A stretch of DNA of 64,000 nt from Streptomyces composti (GTDB lineage: Bacteria; Actinomycetota; Actinomycetes; Streptomycetales; Streptomycetaceae), in NCBI RefSeq assembly GCF_012034205.1, contig NZ_JAATEM010000019.1, forward strand, positions 1 through 64,000, given 5' to 3'. The notes beneath the pieces are model-generated. The model ran no database searches and had not been told where the DNA came from. It saw only the letters and a program-made list of their open reading frames with translations. The stretch's first letter is position 1, and each line of letters begins with the position of its first letter. The position numbers were made by a program, and so were the translations under genes. Shown piece after piece: positions 6,719 through 17,000 of the stretch.

Positions 6719-7804
6719 CTACAGGCCCCGCTCGCGCTCGTAGGCCCGCAGCTGCTCGGGAGTGATCATGCTGGTGTCGAAGAGGCTGGTCTCGTCGAGG
6801 GTGTGGCCCTGCTGCGGGCCGTGCCCGGCCTGCTGGGCGTGGTGCCGGCCCGCGGCCTGGTTCGGGTCGTACGGCTGCTGCTGCCCGGCGTCGTAGCCCT
6901 GGTAGGCGTACGGGTCGGCCTGCTGGTAGCCGTAGGCGTCCTGGCCGCCGTAGGGCTGCTGATAACCGGCGTAGGGGTCGGCCTGCTGCTGGTAGCCGTA
7001 GGCGGGATCCGGCTGCTGCTGGGGCTGCGGCGGGGCGTAGTCCTGGCGCTGCTGCGGGACCGGCTGGGCGGGCGGGCTCTGCTGCCCGGCCACGGAGGCC
7101 AGGTCGGCGAGGTAGTCGGCGTCGCTGGAGTGCTGGACGCTCGTGGAGTCGCCGGCGAGGGCGCCCAGGTCGTCGGTGGCGATCCTGCCGTGCAGCTTCT
7201 GACGGCCGCGGCCGACCGCTTCCAGGGTCTTGGCCAGGACCGCCTCGAAGGCGCCCAGCTTGGCGTCCACGTACTCGTCGGCGGTGCGGCGCAGGGTCTC
7301 CGGGTCCTGGCTGCGCTCGGGGGCGTCCTCGTCCTCGTAGCCCTGCTCGTCGAGGCCGGGCCCGGTGCCCAGCAGCTTCTCGCGGCCGCGGCCGACCGAG
7401 CCGATGGTCTTGGTGAGGACGACCTCGAAGTTGGCGAGCTTGGAGTCGACGTAGTCGTCGGCCTCGGCGCGGATCTCCTCGGCCTCCTTGCGGGCCTCGG
7501 CGAGGATCCGGTCGGCCTCCGCCTGCGAGCGGCGGGCGATCTCGGTCTCGGAGATCAGCTTGCCGCGCTCGGCGTGCGCGGACTGGATGATCCGCTCGGC
7601 CTCCTGGCGGGCCTGCTCGACCATCTGCTCCCGGTCGCCGATGACCTCCCGCGCCTGGGCGAGGGAGTCGGGCAGGGCCGCGCGCACCTCCTCCAGCATC
7701 GAGAGCAGTTCCGCGCGGTTGACCACGCACGAGGCCGACATGGGCATCGACCGGGCCCCGGAGACCGCGGCGACGATCTCGTCGAGCTTCTTCTGCACGT
7801 CCAC
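6719..7804 (-). CDS. SepIVA-like DivIVA-domain coiled-coil protein
   Basis: A 361-residue protein starting MDVQKKLDEIVAAVSGAR from GTG 7804. The first ~200 residues form a coiled coil typical of actinobacterial DivIVA relatives (EQMVEQARQEAERIIQSAHA and a second arm with DEYVDAKLGAFEAVLAKTLE). Two similar blocks occur: DYVDSKLANFEVVLTKTIGSVGRGREKLLG and DEYVDAKLGAFEAVLAKTLEAVGRGRQKLHG, an internal duplication. The last ~150 residues are a Gln/Pro/Tyr-rich disordered tail. The mycobacterial counterpart SepIVA, next to the same DUF177-rnc-fpg cluster, acts in septation and polar envelope growth. A role in polar growth or division is inferred from that synteny. Confidence 0.85.
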   Translation of the reverse strand: MDVQKKLDEIVAAVSGARSMPMSASCVVNRAELLSMLEEVRAALPDSLAQAREVIGDREQMVEQARQEAERIIQSAHAERGKLISETEIARRSQAEADRILAEARKEAEEIRAEADDYVDSKLANFEVVLTKTIGSVGRGREKLLGTGPGLDEQGYEDEDAPERSQDPETLRRTADEYVDAKLGAFEAVLAKTLEAVGRGRQKLHGRIATDDLGALAGDSTSVQHSSDADYLADLASVAGQQSPPAQPVPQQRQDYAPPQPQQQPDPAYGYQQQADPYAGYQQPYGGQDAYGYQQADPYAYQGYDAGQQQPYDPNQAAGRHHAQQAGHGPQQGHTLDETSLFDTSMITPEQLRAYERERGL

Positions 7805-7872
7805 CTGTGCTCGCCACTCTCTACAGCTGTGTTGGAGACGGACGGGACGAACTGTAGCCCCGGGCGGGCCGT

Positions 7873-8382
7873 TCAGTCCTTGCGCAGGCGCCGGGTGAGT
7901 GCGTCGTGGACGGCCGGCGGCACCAGGTGCGAGACGTCGCCGCCCCAGGCCGCGACCTCCTTGACCAGGGAGGAGGACAGGAAGCTGTAGGTGGGGTTGG
8001 TGGGGACGAAGAGGGTCTCGACGCCGGTGAGGCCGTTGTTCATCTGGGCCATCTGCAGCTCGTAGTCGAAGTCGCTGACGGCGCGCAGGCCCTTGACGAT
8101 GGCGGGGATGTCCCGCTCCTTGCAGAAGTCGACGAGCAGGCCGTGGAAGGCCTCGACGCGGACGTTCTCGTACTCGGAGGTGACCTGGCGGATGAGATCG
8201 ATGCGTTCGTCGATCTCGAAAAGGCCCTTCTTCGACTTGTTGATCATCACCGCGACGTAGACCTCGTCGTACAGCCTGGAAGCGCGGGAGATGATGTCGA
8301 GGTGTCCGTTGGTGATCGGGTCGAACGACCCGGGACATACGGCGCGGCGCACTTGTGTTCCCTCGCTCTCCGGTCCGGTCAT
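7873..8382 (-). CDS. coaD: Phosphopantetheine adenylyltransferase
   Basis: Transfers AMP from ATP to 4'-phosphopantetheine, the penultimate step of coenzyme A synthesis. The nucleotidyltransferase motif GSFDPITNGHLDII (residues 18-31, with the T/HxGH histidine) and the C-terminal SFLSSSLVKE motif are present. The length is 169 residues with a ~10-residue N-terminal extension. The ATG at 8382 overlaps the rsmD stop by 4 bases (ATGA), so it is coupled to rsmD. The gap to the SepIVA-like gene is 68 bases. Confidence 0.95.
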   Translation of the reverse strand: MTGPESEGTQVRRAVCPGSFDPITNGHLDIISRASRLYDEVYVAVMINKSKKGLFEIDERIDLIRQVTSEYENVRVEAFHGLLVDFCKERDIPAIVKGLRAVSDFDYELQMAQMNNGLTGVETLFVPTNPTYSFLSSSLVKEVAAWGGDVSHLVPPAVHDALTRRLRKD

Positions 8383-8963
8383 CGTGCGTCTTCGCACGTA
8401 GAGGCGGCGCGACCGTACCAAAACGTTCCCTCGCCGTAGCGGCGGGACCGGATGGCGTCGAAGCCCGGCGGCCAGGCGAATTCTCCGCCTCTGGTGCTCC
8501 GCTCCACGGTGACGAGCGCTTGCTTATCGAGCCAGCCCTCCGAGCGGAGTGTGAGCAGAATCTCGCGAAGATCGTCGTCCGTGACCGCGTACGGGGGGTC
8601 GAGGAAGACCACGTCGTACGGCTGGGCCGGGGGCGTCCTGATGATCTGCTCGGCCTTGCCGTGGCGCACCTCGGCGCCGGGCAGGCCGAGGCTCTTGACG
8701 TTCTCGCGCACGACGCGGGCCGCCCGGGCGTCGGCCTCGACGAGCAGCACATGGCCGGCGCCGCGGGACAGCGCCTCCAGGCCGACGGCTCCGGAGCCTG
8801 CGTACAGGTCGAGGACGCGTTCGCCGTCCAGGGGGCCGCCCAGGAGGGACTGCCAGGTGGAGAAGAGACCTTCGCGCGCCCGGTCGGAGGTGGGGCGGGT
8901 GCCGGTGCCCGGGGGTACGGCGATTCGACGTCCGCCGGCGGTGCCGGCGATCACGCGGGTCAT
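8379..8963 (-). CDS. rsmD: 16S rRNA (guanine-N2)-methyltransferase RsmD
   Basis: SAM-dependent methyltransferase that methylates 16S rRNA G966 (E. coli numbering). It has TRVIAGTAGGRRIAVPPG at the N-terminus, the SAM motif VLDLYAGSGAVGLEALSRGA, and the catalytic DVVFLDPPY. At 194 residues it has the usual length. It starts at ATG 8963 and overlaps coaD, the common rsmD-coaD arrangement. Confidence 0.95.
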   Translation of the reverse strand: MTRVIAGTAGGRRIAVPPGTGTRPTSDRAREGLFSTWQSLLGGPLDGERVLDLYAGSGAVGLEALSRGAGHVLLVEADARAARVVRENVKSLGLPGAEVRHGKAEQIIRTPPAQPYDVVFLDPPYAVTDDDLREILLTLRSEGWLDKQALVTVERSTRGGEFAWPPGFDAIRSRRYGEGTFWYGRAASTCEDAR

Positions 8964-9062
8964 CTCTGGTCCTCGAATCGGGGGTGATTACACGTCCAGT
9001 CTGGCAGTCCAGTCGGCGGATCAGGCCTCCTCAGCCCCTGTCAGCCCCGGTGCACGTCCCGC

Positions 9063-11261
9063 TCAGCCCTTCTCCAAGTACTGCTCGCGTTCCTCGTCGA
9101 GGAGGGCCTCGAGGGCCGTGCGCAGCGCGGGCAGCCGCTCGAGGTCCGGGTCCGCCGCGACGATCCGGGCCGCCTCCTGCCGGGCCTCGGCGATGATCTC
9201 CTCGTCCTCGATGACGGCGAGCATGCGCAGGCTGGAGCGGGTGCCGGACTGGGCCTGGCCGAGGACGTCGCCCTCCCGGCGCTGCTCGAGGTCGATGCGG
9301 GAGAGCTCGAAGCCGTCGAGCGTGGAGGCGACGGCGTTCAGGCGCTGCCGGGCGGCGCTCGTCTCGGGCATCTCGGTGACCAGCAGGCACAGTCCCGGGG
9401 CGGAACCGCGGCCGACGCGGCCGCGCAGCTGGTGCAGCTGGGACACACCGAAGCGGTCCGCGTCCATGATCACCATGACCGTGGCGTTGGGGACGTTGAC
9501 GCCGACCTCGATGACGGTGGTGGCGACCAGGACGTCCGTCTCGCCGGCGGCGAAGCGGCGCATCACCGCGTCCTTGTCCTCGGGCGGCATACGGCCGTGC
9601 AGCACCTCGACCCGGAGCCCGCTGAGGGGGCCCTCGGCAAGCTGCGCCGCGACGTCCGTGACGGCGAGCGGCGGGCGCTTCTCCGCCTCGTCCTCGGGGG
9701 ACTTCTTCGCCTTGGGGTCGTCGGCCTCGTCCCCGATGCGCGGGCAGACCACGTACGCCTGGTGGCCGCCGGCCACCTCCTCGCGGACGCGCTCCCAGGC
9801 GCGGGCCAGGAAGTGCGGCTTGTCGGCGGCCGGGACGACGTGACTGGCGATGGGCGAGCGGCCGGCCGGGAGCTGGTCGAGGACGGAGGTCTCCAGATCA
9901 CCGAAGACGGTCATGGCGACGGTGCGCGGGATGGGGGTGGCCGTCATCACCAGCAGGTGGGGCGGCTGTTTGCCCTTGCCGCGCAGGGCGTCGCGCTGCT
10001 CCACGCCGAAGCGGTGCTGCTCGTCCACCACGACCAGGCCCAGGTCGTGGAACTGGACCTTGTCCTCGATCAGGGCGTGGGTGCCGATGACGATGCCCGC
10101 CTCGCCGGTGGCCAGGTCGAGCAGGGCCTGGCGGCGGGCGGCGGCGCCCATGGAGCCGGTGAGCAGCACCACCTTGGTGGCGTTCTCCGCGCCGCCGAGC
10201 ATGCCGCCTTCGGCGAGCTCGCCCATCATCTCGGTGATGGAGCGGTGGTGCTGCTGGGCGAGCACCTCGGTGGGCGCGAGCATCGCCGCCTGTCCCCCGG
10301 CGTCCACCACGGCGAGCATGGCGCGCAGGGCGACCAGGGTCTTGCCGCTGCCGACCTCACCCTGGAGCAGCCGGTGCATCGGGTGCTCGGTCGCCAGGTC
10401 GGAGAAGATCTCCTCGCAGACCTTCTGCTGGCCCTCGGTGAGGGTGAAGGGCAGCCGCCGGTCGAAGGCGGCGAGCAGGCCGTCAGGGGCCGGTCTGCGG
10501 GCGACGGCGGGGAGCTGGGCGTCGGCGTGGCGGCGGCGGGCCAGCGCGACCTGGAGGACGAAGGCCTCGTCCCATTTCAGACGGGCGCGGGCCTGCTCGA
10601 TGTCCGCCTTGGTGTGCGGGCGGTGGATCTTCAGCAGCGCCTCGGGCAGCGGCAGCAGTCCGCGCGCCTCGCGCAGGGACGCCGGGAGGGGGTCGGCGGC
10701 CTCCTGGGCGCTGGGCAGGACCGTCTGGAGCGCCTTGCCGATCTTCCAGGACTCCAGCTTGGCCGTGGCCGGGTAGATCGGGATGAGGGCGCCGGCCCAG
10801 TTCTCCACCGTCTCCTCGCTGTCGCCGCGCAGCAATTCGTAGGCGGGGTGGGCGAGTTGCAGGCGGCGGTTGAACACGGAGACCTTGCCGGCGAACATCG
10901 CGCGGGTGCCCGGCAGGAGTTCCTTGTGGGGCTTGTGGACGCCTTTGCCGAAGAAGACCAGTTGGAGACGGCCGCTGCCGTCGGTGATGGTGACCTCCAG
11001 GCGCTGGCCGCGGCCGCCCGGGGCCTTGGCGGAGGCGAAGGAGTGCAGGCGGGCGTCGGCGACCTGGGCGACCACCGTGACGTGCTCGTCCATGGGCAGG
11101 TCGGCGAGGTGCGTGAGCTGCCCGCGCTCCTCGTATCTGCGCGGGTAGTGATGGAGCAGGTCGCCGACGGTGTGCAGGCCGAGATGCTCGGCCATCACCT
11201 TCGCGGTGGCGGGGCCGAGCACCTTCTTCAACGGTTCTTCCAGTGCGGGCACGAGATCCAT
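9063..11261 (-). CDS. recG: ATP-dependent DNA helicase RecG
   Basis: Branch-migrating helicase that reverses stalled forks and resolves recombination intermediates. At 732 residues it has the full layout: N-terminal wedge/OB domain (VTVVAQVADARLHSF, VTITDGSGRLQLVFFGKG), Walker A GEVGSGKT at 301-308, DEQH box at 413-416, the MTATPIPRT segment and motif VI QLRGRVGRG. The ATG at 11261 gives MDLVPALEEPLKKVLG, matching other actinobacterial RecG starts. The upstream region is an unusual repeat-rich stretch without a gene. Confidence 0.95.
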   Translation of the reverse strand: MDLVPALEEPLKKVLGPATAKVMAEHLGLHTVGDLLHHYPRRYEERGQLTHLADLPMDEHVTVVAQVADARLHSFASAKAPGGRGQRLEVTITDGSGRLQLVFFGKGVHKPHKELLPGTRAMFAGKVSVFNRRLQLAHPAYELLRGDSEETVENWAGALIPIYPATAKLESWKIGKALQTVLPSAQEAADPLPASLREARGLLPLPEALLKIHRPHTKADIEQARARLKWDEAFVLQVALARRRHADAQLPAVARRPAPDGLLAAFDRRLPFTLTEGQQKVCEEIFSDLATEHPMHRLLQGEVGSGKTLVALRAMLAVVDAGGQAAMLAPTEVLAQQHHRSITEMMGELAEGGMLGGAENATKVVLLTGSMGAAARRQALLDLATGEAGIVIGTHALIEDKVQFHDLGLVVVDEQHRFGVEQRDALRGKGKQPPHLLVMTATPIPRTVAMTVFGDLETSVLDQLPAGRSPIASHVVPAADKPHFLARAWERVREEVAGGHQAYVVCPRIGDEADDPKAKKSPEDEAEKRPPLAVTDVAAQLAEGPLSGLRVEVLHGRMPPEDKDAVMRRFAAGETDVLVATTVIEVGVNVPNATVMVIMDADRFGVSQLHQLRGRVGRGSAPGLCLLVTEMPETSAARQRLNAVASTLDGFELSRIDLEQRREGDVLGQAQSGTRSSLRMLAVIEDEEIIAEARQEAARIVAADPDLERLPALRTALEALLDEEREQYLEKG

Positions 11262-11418
11262 TGCACACCACACCACTGACAATGCGGGAACGTCCCGCGC
11301 CGCCGCCCGGTCTCCGGGTGACCGTGAACGCCGGCTGCCGCGGGCCGCTCGCGCCGGTCTCCGGCGCCCGGATGCGCCCGGCCACCGGGCCGGGGCCGCC
11401 CGTTCAGCTTCCAGCGGT

Positions 11419-11522
11419 GCGCCAGCCCCCGTCCCCAAACCAGCCCCACCGAACCACAGAACACCACGCCCCCGACCCCCGGGTGACCGTGAACGCCCGC
11501 TGCCGCAGGCCACGACCGACGG
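11419..11522. repeat. 104-bp direct repeat, copy 1
   Basis: Starts GCGCCAGCCCCCGTCCCC and ends CACGACCGACGG. Identical to 11579-11682, offset exactly 160 bases. A diverged third copy of the GTGACCGTGAACG core lies near 11317. Confidence 0.85.
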
Positions 11523-11578
11523 CCCCCACCCGAGCACACCCGCCCACCGGAACCGGACCGCCGTTCCATGCCAGCAGC

Positions 11579-11682
11579 GCGCCAGCCCCCGTCCCCAAAC
11601 CAGCCCCACCGAACCACAGAACACCACGCCCCCGACCCCCGGGTGACCGTGAACGCCCGCTGCCGCAGGCCACGACCGACGG
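11579..11682. repeat. 104-bp direct repeat, copy 2
   Basis: Identical to 11419-11522. Perfect identity over 104 bases inside otherwise diverged 160-bp units points to recent duplication or conversion. Confidence 0.85.
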
Positions 11683-12153
11683 TCTCCCGCGCGCGGATGC
11701 GCGTCTGGGCGTCGCAGGGCGGGGCACTGGGTTCCGCTTCCAGCCGTGCGACCGGCCCGTCGCGAGCCGGTCCGCAGGCAAGCCCGGGGCCACCGCGGCG
11801 CTCCCACCGGCCCGACGAACCGAGCCGCCCCGGCCGGGGCGGCCGAGCGCTGCCCGGGCCGAGGGGGCGGCCCCGGCCGAGGGCGGTCCGCGGGGCCGCC
11901 GGTTCGGCGCCCGGTGCGACCGGCCCGTCGCGAGCCGGGGCCGCCGGTCGGGGTGGCCGAGGTGTCCGGGCGGGACGGCCGGCGGCCCCCGCTTTGCCGC
12001 GCCGCCCTGGCCCGTTTCCGTAAGGTCTCGGGAAAGTGCTGGTCAGGGGCGCTGGAGGGGCCCTAGGATGGCGCGCTCCGGCCACTCCTCTCCGCGGTCA
12101 CCGCCTCGCCGGGGCCGCCCGACCCCGCGCCGCAGCGAGCCCCCACCGGCGCC

Positions 12154-14004
12154 GTGACGATGGATTCCCAGATCTCACAGGCTTCCCAGGCAGCTCAGAC
12201 ACCCCAGCCCTCCCAGTCGCCCCACACCTTCCAGGTGGACCTGCGCGGCCTGGTGGACCTGCTGTCCCATCACCTCTACTCGAGTCCGAAGGTCTATCTG
12301 CGGGAACTGCTGCAGAACGCGGTGGACGCCATCACCGCCCGGCGCGCCGAGCAGCCCGACGCCCCCGCCCGGGTGCGGCTGCACGCCGGGGGCGGGGAAC
12401 TGCGCGTGGAGGACACCGGCGTAGGGCTCACCGAGGCGGACGTGCACAGCCTGCTCGCCACCATCGGGCGCAGCTCCAAGCGCGCCGAGGGGCTCCAGGA
12501 GGCCCGCTCGGACTTCCTGGGGCAGTTCGGCATCGGGCTGCTGGCGTGCTTCGTGGTGGCCGAGCGGATCCGGGTGGTCAGCCGCAGCGCCCGTACGCCG
12601 GATGCCCGGCCGGTGGAGTGGACGGCCCGCGACGACGGCTCGTACACCGTGCGCACCCTGCCCGACGGGGCCCGCCCGGAACCGGGCACCACCGTGCACC
12701 TGACGGCGCGGGCGGGCGCCGCCGAGTGGCTGGCCGAGGAGCGGGTGCTGCGGCTGGCGCGGGACTTCGGCTCGCTGCTGCCGTACGACGTGCGGGTGGG
12801 CGGGGAGGCGGTCACCGACCTTCCGGCGCCCTGGGACCGGCCCTACCCCAGCCCGGCCGCCCGCAGGGTGGCGCTGGCCCGGCACTGCCACGAGCTGTTC
12901 GGCTTCACCCCGCTGGACACCATCGACCTGAACGTGCCGCTGGCCGGGATCCGCGGGGTGGCGTACGTGCTGCCGTCGGCCGTCAGTCCGGCGCAGCGGG
13001 CCGGGCACCGCGTGCACCTGAAGGGCATGCTGCTCACCGAGCGGGCCGAACAGCTGCTGCCCGACTGGGCGTTCTTCGTGCGCTGCGTGCTGGACACGGA
13101 CAGCCTGCGTCCCACCGCCTCCCGCGAGGCGCTGTACGAGGACGAAACGCTGGCCGGGGTGCGCGAGGCGCTGGGCGAGCGGATCCGGGCCTGGCTGACC
13201 GGCCTGGCCACGGGCGATCCGGAGCGGCTCGCGGCGTTCCTGTCGGTGCATCACCTGGGCGTGAAGTCGCTGGCCCGGCACGACGCGGAGATGCTGCGCA
13301 CCATGCTGCCGTGGCTGCCGTTCGAGACCACGGACGGGCGGCTGTCCCTGGAGGAGTTCGCGCAGCGGCACCCGGTGGTGCACTTCACGCGGACGGTGGA
13401 GGAGTACCGGCAGGTCGCGCCGATCGCTTCGGCGCAGGGCATCGGCGTGATCAACGGCGGCTACACCTACGACTCCGAACTGGTCGAGGCGCTGCCCTCG
13501 GTGCGGCCGGGCACGGCGGTCGCGGAGCTGGACGCGGACACCGTGACCGCGCACCTGGACGCGGTCGACCCGGCCGAGGAGCTGGCCCTGTCGGACTTCC
13601 TGGCGGCGGCCCGCGCCAGGCTCGATCCGCTGGGCTGCGACGTGGTGCTGCGCGCCTTCCACCCGCTGTCGGTGCCCGCGCTGCACCTGGACGACCGCGA
13701 GATGCGGCACGAGCAGGCGCGGGCCGAGGCGGAGGAGCAGGCCGACGAACTGTGGGCGGGCATCCTCGGCTCGCTGCGCGGCAGCGCGCCCCGTGCCCGG
13801 CTGGTGCTCAACCATCTCAACCCGCTGGTGCGGCGGATCAGTTCGCTGGGCGATCCGGAGCTGATCGGCACCGCCACGGAGTCGCTGTACGGGCAGGCGC
13901 TGCTGATGGCCCAGCGACCGCTGCGGCCCGCCGACTCGGCGCTGCTGAACCGGGCCTTCATCGGCCTGCTGGAGTGGGCCACGCACCCGGAGGAGGACCG
14001 GTGA
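12154..14004 (+). CDS. HSP90-family ATPase (HtpG-like)
   Basis: A 616-residue HSP90 homologue. The GHKL ATP-binding fold is clear: YLRELLQNAVDAI with Glu51 and Asn55, DTGVGL at 87-92, and the lid/G-box GQFGIGLLACFVV at 123-135. The middle domain follows (LNVPLAGIRGVAYVLPS, LKGMLLTERAEQLLPDWAFF with the FVRCVLDTDSLRPTASRE segment), then a diverged C-terminal region. The length resembles HtpG but the sequence is divergent. Two starts are possible, GTG 12154 or ATG 12160; the Ser/Gln-rich leader before residue 25 is not part of the fold. Its stop overlaps a GTG of the TPR gene, suggesting one operon and a joint function. Confidence 0.88.
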   Translation: MTMDSQISQASQAAQTPQPSQSPHTFQVDLRGLVDLLSHHLYSSPKVYLRELLQNAVDAITARRAEQPDAPARVRLHAGGGELRVEDTGVGLTEADVHSLLATIGRSSKRAEGLQEARSDFLGQFGIGLLACFVVAERIRVVSRSARTPDARPVEWTARDDGSYTVRTLPDGARPEPGTTVHLTARAGAAEWLAEERVLRLARDFGSLLPYDVRVGGEAVTDLPAPWDRPYPSPAARRVALARHCHELFGFTPLDTIDLNVPLAGIRGVAYVLPSAVSPAQRAGHRVHLKGMLLTERAEQLLPDWAFFVRCVLDTDSLRPTASREALYEDETLAGVREALGERIRAWLTGLATGDPERLAAFLSVHHLGVKSLARHDAEMLRTMLPWLPFETTDGRLSLEEFAQRHPVVHFTRTVEEYRQVAPIASAQGIGVINGGYTYDSELVEALPSVRPGTAVAELDADTVTAHLDAVDPAEELALSDFLAAARARLDPLGCDVVLRAFHPLSVPALHLDDREMRHEQARAEAEEQADELWAGILGSLRGSAPRARLVLNHLNPLVRRISSLGDPELIGTATESLYGQALLMAQRPLRPADSALLNRAFIGLLEWATHPEEDR

Positions 14005-14027
14005 CGGGGTTCGGAGAAGGGGCACCG

Positions 14028-17000
14028 ATGGGTGAGATCACGGACATCGACGCCCTGCGCCGGGCGATGGCCGAGAACGCCGGACAGCCGGAGGGGCCGG
14101 CCCGCAACGCGCGGGCGGAGCAGCTGCTCGCCGAGGCCGAGAAGCTGAACCTGCCGCTGGCCGTGATCGAGGCGCTCGGGCACCAGCTGCAGGTCTACAA
14201 CTACAGCTCGGAGAAGGGGAAGATGTTCGTCCCCTTCGCCCGGCTGCTGCGCATGTGGGACGAACACCCCGAGGACTTCGACGAGTACGAGACGCACTCC
14301 CTGCACTGGGTGTTCAAGTGGGTCTCGGCCGGCATGCTCGACCAGCCGCACATCCCGCTCGCCTCGATCGAGAAGTGGCTCGGCGAGATGGAGCACCGCT
14401 ACAAGCTGGCCGGTCACTCCGAACGGGCGGTACGCAGCGCGGAGTTCAGCGTCGCCGCGCACGTGGGTGACATCGGGCGGGCCGAACGGGCGTATGCGGC
14501 CTGGCTGGCAGCGGACCGCGACTCGATGGCCGACTGCCATGCCTGCGAGCTGAACGGGCAGGGCTGGTGGCAGGTGGAGCGGGGCCGGGACGAGGAGGCG
14601 CTGCGGCTGTGGCGGCCGGTCCTGGAGGGCGAGTACACCTGCGCCCACGAACCGCACGCCGTGCTCGCCTCCTCCCTGCTGCCGCTGCTGCGGCTGGGCC
14701 GCACGGACGAGGCACGCGCCAACCATCTGCGCGGCTTCCGGCTGGTGCGCCCCATGGAGAGCATGCGCGGCGCCTTCGCCGACCATGTGGAGTTCTGCGC
14801 GCTGTCCGGCAACGAGGCGCGGGGTCTGGAACTCCTCGCGGAGCGCCCCGCGTACTTCACCGACGAAGGACACCCGCGCAGCAAGCTGGACTTCCTGAGC
14901 GTGGTGACCCTGCTCATGGAGCGGCTGACCGCGCTGGGCCTGGGCGAGCGGCAGGTGCCCGGGCCTTCCGGCCGGTCCTGGACCGCGGCGGGACTCGCCG
15001 CGTACGCACGCCGGGAGGCGCTGGCCCTGGCCGCCCGCTTCGACACGCGCAACGGCACCACCTACGTCAGTGAGCGGGCCCGCGCCCGGATGGAGCAGCG
15101 CCCGCTGGCGGACCGCCTGCCGCTGGGCGTGCGCACGCCCGTGTCGGCCGGGACCCGTCCGGTGGCGGCCCCCGTCGCCGCAGCACCCCAGCCGCCCTCC
15201 TCCGGCTCGGGGGGGAACGGCGAGCCGGACCTGCCGGCGCTGATCGCCGAGGCCCGCCGGCTCTCCGACACCCTGCAGCCGCACGCGGTGGAGGCGTGGG
15301 CGGCGGTGGCCCGGGCGGCCGAGGGCGTGGAGCTGGACGCCAGGGACCGCGCCGAGATGACGGAGCACGAGGCGATGGGTCTCGGCCCCGAGGGGGTGCA
15401 CCTCTTCGAGCGGGCGGCCGAGCTGTACGCGGAGGCGGGCGACCCCGGCGAAGCCCTGGCGGCCCGTGCGCGCGCCGCGTACGTCCGGGCCCTGGCGGGC
15501 GCGACGGACGAGGCGCTGGCGGCGGTCGCTCCCCTCCACGAACGGATCCTGGCCCTGCACGCCGACGGCTCCACCGGCATACGCCAGACCGCCTCGGTCC
15601 TGATGTCCCGCGCCCGGATCCTGGTGCGGCGCGTGCAGGAGGCCACGGCGGCCACGGGAGCCCGGGAGGACTCCGCAAAGGCCGCCCCCGGGGCCCAGGA
15701 GAGCGGCCGGGACGAGGCCCGGGAGGCCGCCGGCCCGGAGTCCCTGCTCGCCGAGGCGGAGGAGGCCGTCCGTGCCGTGCTCGCGCTCGTCGACGGGCGC
15801 ACCGGTGAGGACGTCCAGCTGGCCGCTCGGGGCGCCGAGGGACGAGCGTTGCTCGGGGAACTCGCCGGCCGCAGGGGCGGGATCGAGCGGACCGCCGAGC
15901 TGTTCGGGCGGGCGGCCGAGGAGTACGTGGCGGCGGGCCTGCCGTGGTTCGCCGCGGAGTACGAGGTGCGGCTGGCGCAGCTCGCCCACCATCTGGGCGA
16001 CGACGCCGGCGCGGAACGGGCGCTGCGGTCCGCGCTGGAGCACGGCGGACCGTATCTCGAGCCGTCCGGGCGGGCGCAGCTGCACCTCCAGCTCGCCGAG
16101 CTCACCGCCGGGTCCGGCCGGGTGCCGGAGGCCGCCGGCCACGCCCTGGAGGCGGCGCACTGGGCCGACGAGGCGGGCGGGGGAGAGGCGCTCGGCGCCT
16201 GGGCGCGGCACCTGCTCGGCGGGCTGCTGCTGCGGCAGGGGCGGTGGGCCGAGGCCGCGGAGGTGCTGGAGTCCGCCCTGCCCGATCTGACCGTCGAGAC
16301 CCACGGGGACGGCCCGGTCGTCCAGACGCTGTGGTGGCTCGGGGACTGCCTGAGCGAACTCGGCGAGCACCGCGCGGCGGCCGAGCGGCGGTTGCGGGCC
16401 GCCGACATCGCCCGCCACTGGCCCGAGCAGCAGGACCACGCCACGCTGGCCCATCTGGCCGCGTCCAGCCTGGAGCTGGCGGGCCTGCCCGAGGAGGCGG
16501 AGCGTGCCTTCGCCCGTGCGGGCGAGCTGTGGCGGGCCGTGGGTGACACCCCGGGCCTGGTCCGCTCGCTGCGGGCCCGCGCCTGGCTGGCGCTGCGGAC
16601 GGCCGCGGAGGACCCGGGCCCCGCCCGGACCCTGATGGCGGAGGCGGCGGCGGAGTGCGCGGCGGCGCGGGACGAGGCGGGCGACGAGACGGCGCGCCTG
16701 CGGCTGACCGCCGAGCTGGGCCACACCCACCGCCAGTTCGCCGAACTGCTGCTCCGCTGGGCGGGCGACGACGCCCGGGACGGCGACGTCCGGGAGGCCG
16801 CACGGGAGGAGGCGGCGGCCCGGCTGGACCAGGCGATCACCGCGTTCGGCACCGCCGGCCCCGAGCTGCTGCACGAGCGCACCCAGGCCCAGCTGGCCGC
16901 GTCCTGGCTGGCGACCGAGCTGGGCCGCCCGGACACCGCGGCCGCCCACGCGCGGGCCGTCCTCGAGGCCTGTGAGAACGCCCCGGCGGACGACGACATT

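Larger units (their letters stand above)
11262..12153. other. Repeat-rich gene-free region between recG and the HSP90 gene
   Basis: About 890 bases with no credible gene: open frames on both strands are Arg/Pro/Ala-rich shadows. The first half is built from three degenerate ~160-bp units, each carrying GGGTGACCGTGAACGCC(C/G)GC followed by TGCCGC and ending near TTCCA(T/G)...GCG(C/A)C. It must also hold the promoters for recG (leftwards) and for the HSP90-TPR pair (rightwards); I could not pick a convincing one. Confidence 0.6.

Noticed and set aside
11228..12085. Minus-strand frames in the repeat region upstream of recG
   Set aside because: Repetitive RAFTVTRGSG-type sequence arises from the DNA repeats, with no start signal or family match.
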